Source: Streptomyces sp. CB01249
GTDB taxonomy: Bacteria > Actinomycetota > Actinomycetes > Streptomycetales > Streptomycetaceae
Length of the DNA: 64,000 nt
Direction: 5' to 3'
Assembly: GCF_001905735.1 (NCBI RefSeq)
Contig: NZ_LISW01000001.1
Location: 740,603 to 804,602 of the forward strand
Under the pieces are notes generated by a model that worked only from the letters and a program-made list of their open reading frames with translations, had not been told where the DNA came from and did not search any database. The position numbers and the translations under genes were made by a program. Below, one piece after another: positions 9,601 to 17,000 of this stretch. Each line of letters begins with the position of its first letter. The stretch's first letter is position 1.

Positions 9601-11996
9601 GGCTTGTTGACCAGCGGGGTGCCGATCGGAATCACGGTGTGCGGGGCGTCGGCGGGCTCGATGACGTGCGTGGTGGCGTAGATCATCGCCTCTGCCGGCC
9701 CGTACCCGTTGACCACCTTGATGCCCGGCCGGACGGTCTGAAGCTTGTGCACGTGTACCGGGGAAGCCGCCTCACCCACCGTGTACGCGGTCGTGACCGA
9801 GTCGAAGGTCTCGGGGTGTTCGTCGGTGAGGTAGTTGAAGAGGCTGGCCGACAGGAGCAGGGTGGTGACGCGGTGCTTGGGGGCCAACTCCGCGATGAGC
9901 GAGGGCTCCGGCTTCTGCCCGGGTTGCAGGACGACGCGCGCGCCGTGCAGCAGCGGGCCCCAGAATTCGAGGCTGAAGGCATCCCACGAGATGGGGGAGG
10001 ACTGGAGGTACACCTCATCCGCACCCGTCGGCAGGTAGGTCTGTCCGACCAGCGTCGACACGAGGTTGCGGTGCGAGGAGACGATTCCCTTGGGCCGTCC
10101 GGTGGAGCCCGACGTAAACATCACGCAGGCGAGGTCGTCACCGCGGATCGGCACACCCAGGTTGTCCGCGTCGTGGTGGGCCACCGCGTCCGGGCCCTCC
10201 ACACACGTAACCCATTCACCCTCAAGGCGGCCCGCCAGCCCCGCATGGGTGACCAGGTGACTGATCGCGGTCTCGTCCGCCGCCGACCGCAGACGCTCGT
10301 CCGGGAAGTCCGGGTCGAGCAGCACGTGCCCCGCACCGGTCTTGAGTACGGCGATGAGCGCGGTGGCGAAGGTGGCGTTGCGTTCCAGCAGGATGCCGGC
10401 GAGTTGACCCCGACCCAGGCCGCGTTCGCGCAGGTGGTGGGCCCAGCGGTTGGCGGTGGCGTTGAGCTCTGCGTACGTGTAGCCGCGCTCGCCGTCGATC
10501 AGCGCGACCGCATCCGGGACCCGTGCCACCTGCTCCTCGAAGCGCTGCACGAGCGACACGTCGTCCCGAGCGGTCACCTCTCCGGCCCACGCCCCGAGCA
10601 GCATCGACCGCTCGCCTGCGGACAGCACCTCCAGCTCTGCCGCGTTCCGCTCGGCCGGCTCGACCCCGCCCGGGGACGGTTCGACCGAACGGGTGAAGAA
10701 GGCGGCCAGCCGGTCCTGGTGGGCGGCCACGGCGGAGACGTCGACGCCCTCCACCGGTGTATCGAAGTCGATGCGGAAACCGTCCGAGGCGCCCAGGTCG
10801 TACACGGTGACGTTGAGGTCCTCCACCGGGCCGCTGGTGACGTTGTGGTTCACCGTGGTGCTGCCGCAGACCGTCAGGTCCGCGTTGAAGGACATGATGT
10901 TGAGCACCGGACCGGTCAGCCGACGACCGCCGGTGAGCGTCCCCGCGTCCCGGCGCATGTCCTCGAACCGCGTCAACTGGTGGCGCAGACCGTGCTTGAC
11001 CTCGGCGGCCACCGCACGCACCAGGGTGCGCAGGGACTCGTCCGTGCCCACACGGAGCCGCAGGGGCACGATGTTCGACGTCATGCCCGGCGTACTGCGG
11101 GCCGTCTTCGTGGCTCGGCCCGCCACCGGCAGGGCGACCATCAGCTCGTCCAGGTCCGTGACACGGTGCAGGTAGACCGTGAACAGCGCGACCACGAGCA
11201 CCGGCCAGGAGACCCGCTCGGCGCGCGCCACGGCACGCAGCCGGTCGGCCTCCGCTGCCGTGACGAGGACCGTGCGCCGGGCGAAGGGCAGCAGAGCCCG
11301 GGCCGGGGCGGCCCGGCCGGCGCCCCTGACCAGGCTGGGGAACGTCTCCGGAGCGCCCGCCAAGTGCTCCCGCCAGGCCGCCCGTTCGACCGTGGCCTGC
11401 TCGGAGGCTCGGTACGCGGCGTCCTCGGCGTACAGCTCGGCGAGCCCACCGAAGGGCGAGTCACCCCACGGCTCCCCGGCGACCGCCCGCTCGTACAACT
11501 CGACCAGCCGTTGGAGCAGCATCCCCATGCCCGCGCCGTCCACGACCAGGTGGTGGAAGGCGTAGACGTAGAAGTACCGGTCGTCGGCCAGCTTGATCAG
11601 CATGCAGCGGACCGGGCATTCGCCGGTCAGATCGAAGGGCGCCCCGACCGCCGCGTCCACCAGCTCCCAGGCCGCGCCCGCCGGATCCGCCGCACCGCTC
11701 ACATCGGTGTAGGCGAGCGTGCGCTCCGCCGCGTCGGCGTCGATCAGCTGCCACACCTGCTCGCCGTCGTCCTCGAAGCAGCGGGTGCGCATGACATCGG
11801 CTTCCACGACGAGGCGGCGCCAAGCGGCGGCCATCAGCACCGGGTCGACCGGGCCCAGGATGTCCCGGCACTCCGCGATGGTGTACTTCAGGCCGGTGGG
11901 GTCCAGGGTGTGCGCCGTCCAGATATCGCGCTGGGCCTCCGAGAGCGGCAGCCGGTAGACGGCCGGAGCGGGTGCGACGGTGGCGTCGGACGGCAT
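1..11996 (-). CDS. Non-ribosomal peptide synthetase, C-A-T-C-A-T-C-A-T-C-A (partial, 3' end beyond window)
   Basis: This is a multimodular peptide synthetase; its C-terminus lies left of base 1. One frame stays open for about 3,998 codons. The ATG is chosen because AGGAGA lies just upstream. Approximate residues are C1 1-440, A1 465-960, T1 970-1040 (Ser1008), C2 1050-1480, A2 1500-2000, T2 (Ser2054), C3, A3, T3 (Ser3102), C4, and A4 partial. C1 has HHLVVDG and resembles the EntF condensation domain; C2-C4 have HHIATDG. Each A domain has MFTSGSTGRPKG. Aligned by eye to GrsA, pocket residues read D-A-L-S-Y-V-G-I-Y in A1 and A2, and D-A-L-S-Y-G-G-G-F in A3 and A4. I do not know these substrates. 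No epimerase, methyltransferase or thioesterase is present in this part. Family and domain order are clear; the product is unknown. Confidence 0.96.
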   Translation of the reverse strand, partial: MPSDATVAPAPAVYRLPLSEAQRDIWTAHTLDPTGLKYTIAECRDILGPVDPVLMAAAWRRLVVEADVMRTRCFEDDGEQVWQLIDADAAERTLAYTDVSGAADPAGAAWELVDAAVGAPFDLTGECPVRCMLIKLADDRYFYVYAFHHLVVDGAGMGMLLQRLVELYERAVAGEPWGDSPFGGLAELYAEDAAYRASEQATVERAAWREHLAGAPETFPSLVRGAGRAAPARALLPFARRTVLVTAAEADRLRAVARAERVSWPVLVVALFTVYLHRVTDLDELMVALPVAGRATKTARSTPGMTSNIVPLRLRVGTDESLRTLVRAVAAEVKHGLRHQLTRFEDMRRDAGTLTGGRRLTGPVLNIMSFNADLTVCGSTTVNHNVTSGPVEDLNVTVYDLGASDGFRIDFDTPVEGVDVSAVAAHQDRLAAFFTRSVEPSPGGVEPAERNAAELEVLSAGERSMLLGAWAGEVTARDDVSLVQRFEEQVARVPDAVALIDGERGYTYAELNATANRWAHHLRERGLGRGQLAGILLERNATFATALIAVLKTGAGHVLLDPDFPDERLRSAADETAISHLVTHAGLAGRLEGEWVTCVEGPDAVAHHDADNLGVPIRGDDLACVMFTSGSTGRPKGIVSSHRNLVSTLVGQTYLPTGADEVYLQSSPISWDAFSLEFWGPLLHGARVVLQPGQKPEPSLIAELAPKHRVTTLLLSASLFNYLTDEHPETFDSVTTAYTVGEAASPVHVHKLQTVRPGIKVVNGYGPAEAMIYATTHVIEPADAPHTVIPIGTPLVNKPLYVLDTSLRLCPPGATGELYVSGDGLAHGYLNRPDLTATSFVPNPYGPAGTRLYRTGDLAHFDHEGRLHYEGRADHQIKIRGFRIEPAEVEAALLTHAKVSQAVVAKHQDQLSAYVVTTADPAELRRHLADRLPEHLVPAYLTPLDRFPLMPNGKIDKRALPEPVAVSSGGRAPRTLLEETLIGLFTSTLDVPGTLTIDDDFFHHGGHSILAARLTNRIAQALGVRLTIRDVFENPTVARLAEKVGAAKGLPALPPPTAGEGPGEGLAPMSFAQRRLWLLEDLDGGSTAYNVPMAVRLDGTLDADALEAALNDVIERHAPLRTRYETVDGEPRQRILPATGARLRMERREVTAGELDHAVAEAGRHVFDLRSELPLAVTLFRLDDTTHHLVFVLHHIATDGQSGEVYVTDLARAYEARVAGAEGSVLEPLPVQYADYAVWQQRVLGSADDADSVLSRELAFWQGALANLPEEHGLNPDRPRPARASHRGGEVAVDLGDDLFARVGELARAEGCTPFMVVHAALAAALTRLGAGTDLAIGSPVAGRTDEALRDLVGFFVNTLVLRTHTDGNPTFRELLERVRTTDLDAFAHQDAPFDLVLDTLNPTRTLARHPLFQICLTLETSTPVLALPGVRPQAVQTFANGSAKFDLEFLLRTGDGEGLRGMVVFAEDLFDRSTVERMVTVLGTVLRQALADPEARIGDVDVLSAGEREVLLGAWAGKVADRDDVSLVQRFEEQVARVPDAVALIDGDRSYTYAELNATANRWARELRGRGLGRGDLAGILLERNATFATALIAVLKTGAGHVLLDPDFPDERLRSAATEAAISHLVTHTALADRLPGTWTTCTEDPDDLAHHDASNLGVPVRGQDVACVMFTSGSTGRPKGIVSSHRNLVSTLVGQTYLPTGPDEVYLQSSPISWDAFSLEFWGPLLHGARVVLQPGQKPEPSLIAELAPKHRVTTLLLSASLFNYLTDEHPETFDSVTTAYTVGEAASPVHVHKLHSARPGINVVNGYGPAEAMIYATTHTIEPADEPHTAIPIGTPLVNKPLYVLDTALRLCAPGATGELYVSGDGLAHGYLNRPDLTATSFVPNPYGKPGTRLYRTGDLAHFDHDGRLHYEGRADHQIKIRGFRIEPAEVEAALLTHAKVSQAVVTKHQDQLSAYVVTTADPAELRRHLADRLPEHLVPAYLTPLDRFPLMPNGKIDKRALPEPVAVVSTERVPQTQLEEVTVALFSRVLRTSEPVGVDDSFFAHGGHSLLAARLTNHMADVLGVRLTIRDVFQHPTPARLAQYIASLKGRPALPPLVAGEAGDGPDSPASFAQRRLWLLAELDGGSTAYNVPMAVRLDGTPDVDALEAALNDVVERHAPLRTVFTTGDGEPRQRVQPAAGARVVIERRTSTAASLDGDLDAATRHRFDLRTGNPLRAALFDLEDGHPVLFLLFHHIATDGRSAGVFFDDLARAYEARLAGAEGSVLEPLPVQYADYAVWQQRVLGSADDAYSVLSSELAFWRDALGALPEEHGLSLDRPRPAVASHRGGQVEVALGDDLFERIGELARAEGCTPFMVVHAALAAALTRLGAGTDLAIGSPVAGRTDEALRDLVGFFVNTLVLRTHTDGNPTFRELLEHVRTTDLDAFAHQDAPFDLVLDTLNPTRTLARHPLFQICLALEAGEAPVLGLGGHTAEVRGLTNGSAKFDLEFLLRSDDSRGLHGVVVFAEDVFDRATVERMVTVLGGVLRQALDDPEAHIGDVEVLSAAERGLILGPWAGTTADIDETSLVARFEDQAARSPEAVALIDGENSFTYAELNATANRWAHHLRAHGLGRGQLAGILVERNATFAAALIAVLKTGAGYTLLDPDFPDERLRSAARDAGIALLVTDDVLGQRVTGPWRVVSCSGGAPADAAEDNLGVPVTGDDVACVMFTSGSTGRPKGILSSHRNLVSTVTAQTYGNFGPDEVFLQCSPVSWDAFSLEFWGALLHGGATVLQPGQKPEPALIAELSHRRGVTMLQLSASLFNYLTDEHPEAFASVTVAYTGGEAASPAHVHKLQHLSPHTTVVNGYGPAESMGFTTTHTIAPTTEPHPTIPIGSPLTNKAAYVLDSTLQPVPPGVTGHLYLTGHGLAHGYLNRPDLTATTFIPNPYGEPGTRLYRTGDLARFDREGHLHYEGRADSQVKVRGFRIEPGEIEAALLTHPHLTQATVTTHRRQLAAYVVTDTDTTTEDIRRHLTERLPEHMVPAYLTVLDRLPLTPNGKIDRRALPEPAAVASQGRAPGSQLEEVTVALFSKVLGTPGPVGVEDSFFAHGGHSLLAARLTNHLAEVLGIRLTMRDVFQHPTPARLAQHIATLDGRPALPPLTAGAWSGDGDAPVSFAQRRLWLMAELDGGSAAYNVPMAVRLTGPLDAGVLDAALQDVVVRHTPLRTVFVTVDGEPRQHVVPAAEAQVPFERREVTSGELDRVMAEAARHVFDLRSELPVRATLFEVGDESSVLLLLLHHIATDGRSTGVLFDDLSRAYEARSAGATASVLEPLPVRYADYAVWQQRALGAADDADSVLSQELAFWHKTLEGLPEEHALNLDRPRPARASHRGGQVEVTLGDDLFERIGELARAEGCTPFMVVHAALAAALTRLGAGTDLAIGSPVAGRTDEALRDLVGFFVNTLVLRTHTDGNPTFRELLERVRTTDLDAFAHQDAPFDLVLDALNPTRTLARHPLFQICLTLESGGVPELRLGDATVTAMPDVTSGAAKFDVEFLLRTDDGQGLRGTVLYAEDLFDRSTVERMVTVLGEVLRQALADPELRVGELDVVSATERQLILGPWAGTTADIAETSLVARFEEQAALTPEAVALIDGENSYTYAELNATANRWAHHLRERGLGRGDLAGILLERNATFATALIAVLKTGAGHVLLDPDFPDERLRSAATEAAISHLVTDTALADRLPGTWTTCTEDPDDLAHHDASNLGVPVRGQDVACVMFTSGSTGRPKGILSSHRNLVSTVTAQTYGNFGPDEVFLQCSPVSWDAFSLEFWGALLHGGTTVLQPGQKPEPALIAELSHRHGVTMLQLSASLFNYLTDEHPEAFTTVTVAYTGGEAASPAHVHKLQQLSPHTTVVNGYGPAESMGFTTTHAIAPTTEPHTTIPIGAPLTNKAAYILDATLQPVPPGVTGHLYLTGHGLAHGYLNRPDLTATTFIPNPYGEPGTRLYRTGD
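655..960. repeat. A-domain N-terminal block, near-identical to 6943-7248
   Basis: This block of module 4 matches module 2 almost base for base. The equivalent part of module 3 (from about 3805) diverges strongly after the SGSTGRPKG codons. The module 4 A domain is therefore a mosaic with a switch near base 650. Confidence 0.85.
1470..1765. repeat. Condensation-domain core repeat, also at 4610-4905 and 7750-8045
   Basis: About 300 bp encoding the C-domain segment from ACTPFMVVHAAL through LARHPLFQICL is nearly identical in C2, C3 and C4. It is not found in C1, which is of a different type. Confidence 0.85.
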
Positions 11997-12162
11997 GAGG
12001 TCTCCTGTGAGTCGCGGCGGGAGCGGGCGGGGCAGTGCCATACAACCGCCGGGGCCGGACGCCGAGCGGCAGTTGTTCCGGCGGTAGGGCCAGCAGTTCG
12101 GCGGTGCGGCGGCAGTCGGACGGCAGGCACGGCACACCCCGTCCGCCGCCGCACCGGAGCCC

Positions 12163-13512
12163 TCACACCCCGGCCGTCGCCCCCGCCGCCGCCCGCACCA
12201 CGCACAGCACACGGAAGGCCGAGCGCCCGCCGTCCGCGCTGGTCCGGATCACGCCGCCGACCAGCAGTTCGCGGATCAGCCGGCCGCACTCCGGCAGCGG
12301 GCGGCCGGTGAGCCGCACGACGTCCTGGAGAAGGAACTCCCCGTCGCCCACCTCGCCCAGGTCGCCGATCAGGGCCCGGTGGGAGGCGGGCAGCGCGGCG
12401 AGCGTGCGGCTCACCCGGACCTGGAGGCGGGAGCCGTCCGGGCCGTCGGCCAGGTGGTCGAGGAGCGGGGCCGGGTCGGAGTCCACGATGTTCCGCAGGG
12501 TGGACAGGTCGCACACGGTGAGCCAGGAAGCGGCGGCACCGAGGGCCGCCGGGTGGCCGTCGAGGCGGTGGCAGATCCAGGCCACATCCGCGAGCGCCTG
12601 CTCATCGGGCACGATGTCGGGCCGGACGCGGCGGAGCTGGCTGAGGAAGAACCGTACGGCGGGCGCGTCCACATGCCCGGCGGCCGGGTCCGGCGCCTCC
12701 AACGGGGAGAGCAGGAAAAGGCGTTCACCGGGCACGTTCCAGGGACGCTCACCGGTGATCAGCAGCCGCAGGCCCGGGAACGTACGCAGGAGCCGGCTCA
12801 GGCGACCGAAGTCCAGGGCGGCGGTGTCGGCACCGTCGAGGACGAGCACGGCCGCACCGCGTACGGAGGAACCGCCGTCGTCGAGGGCGGCCAGCGCGTC
12901 CGCCAGCGCGGGCAGCACCTTCTCGGACGCGCCGCCGCGCAGGAACCGGGCGCAGTCGTCGGCGAGTTGGGGCATCGGATCGTCGTCGGGGCGCAGGCAG
13001 TCGGCGGTGGCGCCGTCACCGTAGTGCCAGAGCACCGGCAGCCCGGCGTCGTGCAGACGGGCGGCCGCCTCCAGGGCGAGCCGGGTCTTGCCCACCCCGC
13101 TCAACCCGACGACCGTCACCAGCCGTTCGGCGCCTGAACCCAGCTCCTCCACCAGGACACCGGTCTCCGCGTCCCGCCCGACCAGCGGGTACAGCGGCAC
13201 GGGCGGTGCGGCCCGCTCCATGGACAGACGCCGGACGTCACCGTCCGCCCGGGACCCGCTGCGGGCCGCTGCCTCCAGCGCTGCCCGGGCCCGGGGGCCG
13301 AGCCTGAGCGCGTCGGCGATGAGCCGCACCGTATCCGTCCTGGGCCGCTGGGCCTTCCCCTTCTCCAGGTCCCGGATGGCCCGCACGCTGATGGTGGACA
13401 GATCCGCCAACTCCCTCTGGGTCTGGCCGATACGGAGCCGGTGGCCGCGTATCAGGGAACCGAGCGGGGCGGTGGTGGCCGGGGTGTCCTGCGGGGGGTG
13501 GCTGAGCGTCAT
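12163..13512 (-). CDS. XRE-type HTH regulator with NB-ARC ATPase domain
   Basis: Probable transcriptional regulator of 449 residues. Residues about 18-75 form an XRE-like helix-turn-helix (IRGHRLRIGQTQRELADLS..ISVRAIRDLEKG). A loose spacer leads to an AAA/NB-ARC domain with Walker A GLSGVGKTRL near residue 135 and an aspartate-rich strand VLVLDGAD. It lacks the long TPR tail of MalT or AfsR proteins and ends shortly after a winged-helix-like segment. The ATG follows AGGAG at 9 bp. It lies 166 bp upstream of the NRPS on the same strand, so a pathway-specific role is likely but inferred. Confidence 0.85.
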   Translation of the reverse strand: MTLSHPPQDTPATTAPLGSLIRGHRLRIGQTQRELADLSTISVRAIRDLEKGKAQRPRTDTVRLIADALRLGPRARAALEAAARSGSRADGDVRRLSMERAAPPVPLYPLVGRDAETGVLVEELGSGAERLVTVVGLSGVGKTRLALEAAARLHDAGLPVLWHYGDGATADCLRPDDDPMPQLADDCARFLRGGASEKVLPALADALAALDDGGSSVRGAAVLVLDGADTAALDFGRLSRLLRTFPGLRLLITGERPWNVPGERLFLLSPLEAPDPAAGHVDAPAVRFFLSQLRRVRPDIVPDEQALADVAWICHRLDGHPAALGAAASWLTVCDLSTLRNIVDSDPAPLLDHLADGPDGSRLQVRVSRTLAALPASHRALIGDLGEVGDGEFLLQDVVRLTGRPLPECGRLIRELLVGGVIRTSADGGRSAFRVLCVVRAAAGATAGV

Positions 13513-13828
13513 GGGAAGGACTCCTGCTCGTCGGGGGGATGGGCGCCCCGGAAGCTGCTGCGGGCCGGGGTGCCGGAGGGGACGGCTGTCGTGCCTTGCT
13601 GCTGCCGGAATCCTCCGCGCGCGCCCTATCCGGGAGGCATCGCGAGACCAACGCCCTCACCGGCCCCGACGGCCCCTCGGGATAGGCGGCAGGAGCCCCC
13701 GCCCGGGCCGGCGATAAGGCCCCAGCGCCGTGATAGCGGGGGGATAGGCGCGGGGGCGGTGCCGTGAATCCGCCCGTTCCTAACTTGGTGTCCAGAAGGA
13801 AACGGAACACCGACGAAGGGACAGTCCG
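13513..13828. other. 316-bp divergent intergenic region with ATAG repeats
   Basis: The region separates the XRE/NB-ARC gene (minus) from the small exported peptide (plus). It contains several GATAGG-like words (13681, 13713 and the pair at 13732/13743) but no long ORF, tRNA or clear terminator. It should hold both promoters; I could not place a convincing -35/-10 pair. Confidence 0.6.
13732..13749 (+). promoter_or_regulatory. Candidate SARP operator (11-bp-spaced direct repeat)
   Basis: GATAGCG and GATAGGC start exactly 11 bp apart. SARP regulators typically bind heptamer direct repeats with one-helical-turn spacing. The same pattern occurs at 17281-17298 on the other side of the SARP gene. 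The site is about 80 bp upstream of the small peptide gene. Spacing and recurrence are seen; SARP binding is inferred. Confidence 0.5.
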
Positions 13829-14023
13829 ATGAACCGCAACACCACCGCCCGCAACGCCCTCCGCGCCGCTTTCGCCACCGTCGCCGTCGTGATCGTCACC
13901 GGCATCGGCGTCCAGGTGGGCTGGGCCGACGACACGTCCGGCACCGGCACCCAGCCGACCGGCACCAGCAGCACCCCCACCCCGGGCGCCACCGGCTCCA
14001 CCGACAACAACCCCTGGGACTGA
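13829..14023 (+). CDS. Small exported peptide, 64 aa
   Basis: The 64-residue product has a basic N-terminus (MNRNTTARNALRAAF), a hydrophobic segment (VAVVIVTGIGVQVGWA) that looks like a signal peptide or single anchor, and a Thr/Gly/Pro/Ser-rich tail ending in NNPWD. A GAAGGGA site lies upstream of the ATG. It converges on the SARP gene with a 12-bp gap and has an ATAG direct repeat in its leader. No family is recognised. It resembles AfsS only in size and in neighbouring a SARP. Confidence 0.7.
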   Translation: MNRNTTARNALRAAFATVAVVIVTGIGVQVGWADDTSGTGTQPTGTSSTPTPGATGSTDNNPWD

Positions 14024-14035
14024 CCCCCGCAGGAC

Positions 14036-17000
14036 TCAGCCGGCGCCCAACAGCCGCCGGGTCTCAGCGAGTTCCCGCTTCATCCCCCGGCTCGTGAAGA
14101 CCTCCACCGCGGGGGCCAGCAGTTCACGGGAACGCCCCGGCTCCTCCTCGCCGAGCAGCCGCGCCAGATCCAGGCGGGCCAGAGCGCCACCGCCGAAATC
14201 CATGATCTGCTCCCGGGCCGCGACGGCCCGGTCGAAGAAATACCTCGCCCGGTCGGGCCGCCCCATCAGGACGAACGCCTGGCCGAGGTCCCGCAGCAGA
14301 TGCCCCTCGCCGATCACATCACCGGAATCCCGGCACAGCTCCAGGACCTCCGTGAACGTCAGCACCGCGAGGTCCAGCTCACCCCGCTCCAGCAGCAGTT
14401 GGCCCACCCGGCGCAGGGTCCGCGCCCGGCCCCCGAGATAGCCCACCCCGTCGTATATCTCCAGCGCCTCGTCCAACTGCGCCTGCGCCACGTCCACGTC
14501 ACCCCGGCGCATCCGGATGTGGGCGCTCTGCGTCAGCACGATCGCCCGCCCCACCACATCACCGGCCCGGTCGAAATCCGCCAGCGACCGCCCGTACAGA
14601 TCGAGGGCGGTGTCGTCGTCGCCGTTCGTCCGCGCGATCAGGGCCATGTCACGCCGGCACAGCGCCTCGCCCTGCGGTTCGTCCAGTGCCTGGAAGACGT
14701 CGAGCGCCGAACTCAGCGCCTGGCGCGCCATGTCGAACTCGTTGCGGCTCATGTACAGCGAACCCAGCGACGCCCGCACGGCGGCCGTCCCCCGCAGATT
14801 GCCCGCCTTGCGCACGGCGGCCAGCGCCCGTACGTGGGTCTGCTCCCACAGGTCGTAATGGCCCCGCACCTCGAACAACGTCACCAGGGTCGTCGCCAGA
14901 TTCCAGCTGACGTCGTGCAGGCCCTCGTCGGCGGCGTGCTCCACCATCCCGCACAGGGCACCCTGCTCCGCGTCGAACCAGGCCAGCGGATCGGCGAGCA
15001 GGTCACTCGTGCACGACGGGGGCGGCGCCCAGCGCGGGGCGTCGCCGTGCAGGACGGTGAAGTCGCCGCCGTACACCTTGCGATGGGCCTCCTGCGCCAG
15101 ATACATCCACCCGCCCGCCATCCGCACGAGCGCGTCCCGGCGCAGCTCCGGCGCGTCCTGCGCGGCCAGCTGCTCGCGCGCGTAGACGCGGATGATCTCG
15201 TGGAACTGGTACCGGTAGCCGCCGGTCCGCTCCACCCCGACCACGTCCAGCATCTGCATGTCGACCAGCGGTTCCAGCAGGTCCGACGGCACGGGCCGGT
15301 CGTCGTCGAGCAGCGCGCCCGCGAGCCAGCCCGGCAGTGTCGGCGTCCGCGCCATGGAGAGCAGCCGCAGCAGCCCCCGGTCCTCGGGCGCCAGACCGTT
15401 GTACGTGAGCGACAGGCTGGCGCGCATCGTCATCTCACCGTGCGCCAGCTCATCCAGCCGGTGCCGCTCGTTGGCCAGCCGGTGCACCATCGACGCGAGC
15501 GTCCAGTGCGGGCGGGCGGCGAGCCGGGCCGCCACGATCCGCAGCGCGAGCGGCAGCCGTCCCACCGTACGCACCAGGGCCTCGGCCGACGCGGCCTCGC
15601 CCTCCACCCGCTCCTCCCCGATGATCCGGGACAGCAGCTTCAGCGCCCGCTCCTCGTCCAGGACGTCCAGCTCCACGCGGTGCGCGCCCGGCAGCGCGGT
15701 CAGCCGGGCCCGGCTGGTGACCAGGACCGCGCAGTCCCGGCTCCCCGGCAGCAGCGGCTGCACCTGGCTTTCCGACGCGGCGTCGTCCAGGACCACCAGG
15801 AGGCGGCGGGAGGCGAGCCGGGTGCGGTACATCTCCGCCCGCTCGTCGAGCGAGTCCGGGATCAGCTGGCCCGGGATGCCCAGGGCCCGCAGGAAGCGGC
15901 CCAGCACCTCCGAGGTGGTGGCCGGGGTCCCCGTGCCGCGCAGATCGCAGTACAACTGGCCGTCGGGGAACCCCGTCTCCGCCAGCCGGTGCGCGAGATT
16001 CACGGCCAGCGTGGACTTGCCGGTGCCCGGCTTCCCGGTGATCACGGCAAGACCGACCGCCTTGCGCTCCCGGCCACCGGTCAGCGCCTTCTCCAAGACG
16101 GCGAGCTGGGCGTCGTCCGCCACGAAGTCCGAGGTGGCGGCGGGGAGCTGCTGCGGGCGGGCGTCGTGCGGCTGCGGTTCGGCGGCGGGGGAGTCCTGGG
16201 CGGCGGCCCTGGACACCGGCTCGGCGCTCGGGGCGGCGGCGCGTTCCGCGTCGGCACGGCCTGGCTCGCTGCGGTCGATGGCGACGGCCGGGCGCCGGGG
16301 CGCGGCGGCCTCGACTGCGCTCTCGCCGGGGTCGGCGCTCCCACCGGCGGACCGGGGCGCCTGCCCCCGTACCGGCGGAGGCAGTTCCCCGGCGAGGATG
16401 GCCGCCTCCAACCGGCGCAGTTCCCGGCCCGGTTCGAGGCCCAGCTCCTGGTCGAGGATCCGGCGCCCGTCCCGGAACGCCTCCAGCGCCTCCGCCTGCC
16501 GGCCCGACCAGTACAGGGCGCACATCAGCTGGCCCCGGAGCCGCTCCCGCAACGGGTTCTCGTGGGTGAGGAGTTGGAGCTCACCCACCAGCCGGTCGTG
16601 GCGGCCGAGCTCCAGCTCCAACTGCATCCGCAGCTCGACGGCGCTCAGCCGCTCCTCGTCCAGCTGGCGCGCCTTGTTGGCCAGGGGGCCGCTGTCCAGG
16701 CCGGTCAGGGAGTCCCCCTGCCACAGCGCCACCGCGGACTTCAGGAGCGCCACCGCCTTCTCGGACTCGCCGTCGTCGCGCTGCCGCCTCGCCATCGCGA
16801 CCAGGCCGGTGAAGAGCAGCGAGTCCACGTCCCCGGTGTCCACGTGCAGGACGTATCCCGGCGGCCGGGTCGATATGGAGACCGTGCTGTCCGCACCGGC
16901 CAGGAGCTTCCGCAGCCGGGACACGCAGATCTGGACCTGGGTGCGGGCGGTCTCCGGCGGGCTGTCCTCCCAGATGAGGTCCACCAGGTAGTTCGTGCTG

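Noticed and set aside
1758-12311. Very long plus-strand frames (for example 4902-7874 and 8976-12311) opposite the NRPS
   Set aside because: They are antisense shadows of a high-G+C gene; their composition is Val/Gly/Arg-rich with no domain motifs, while the minus strand has complete NRPS domains.
13829-14023. Small peptide as AfsS
   Set aside because: AfsS lies downstream of afsR in the same direction and is not an exported peptide; here orientation is convergent and a hydrophobic segment is present.
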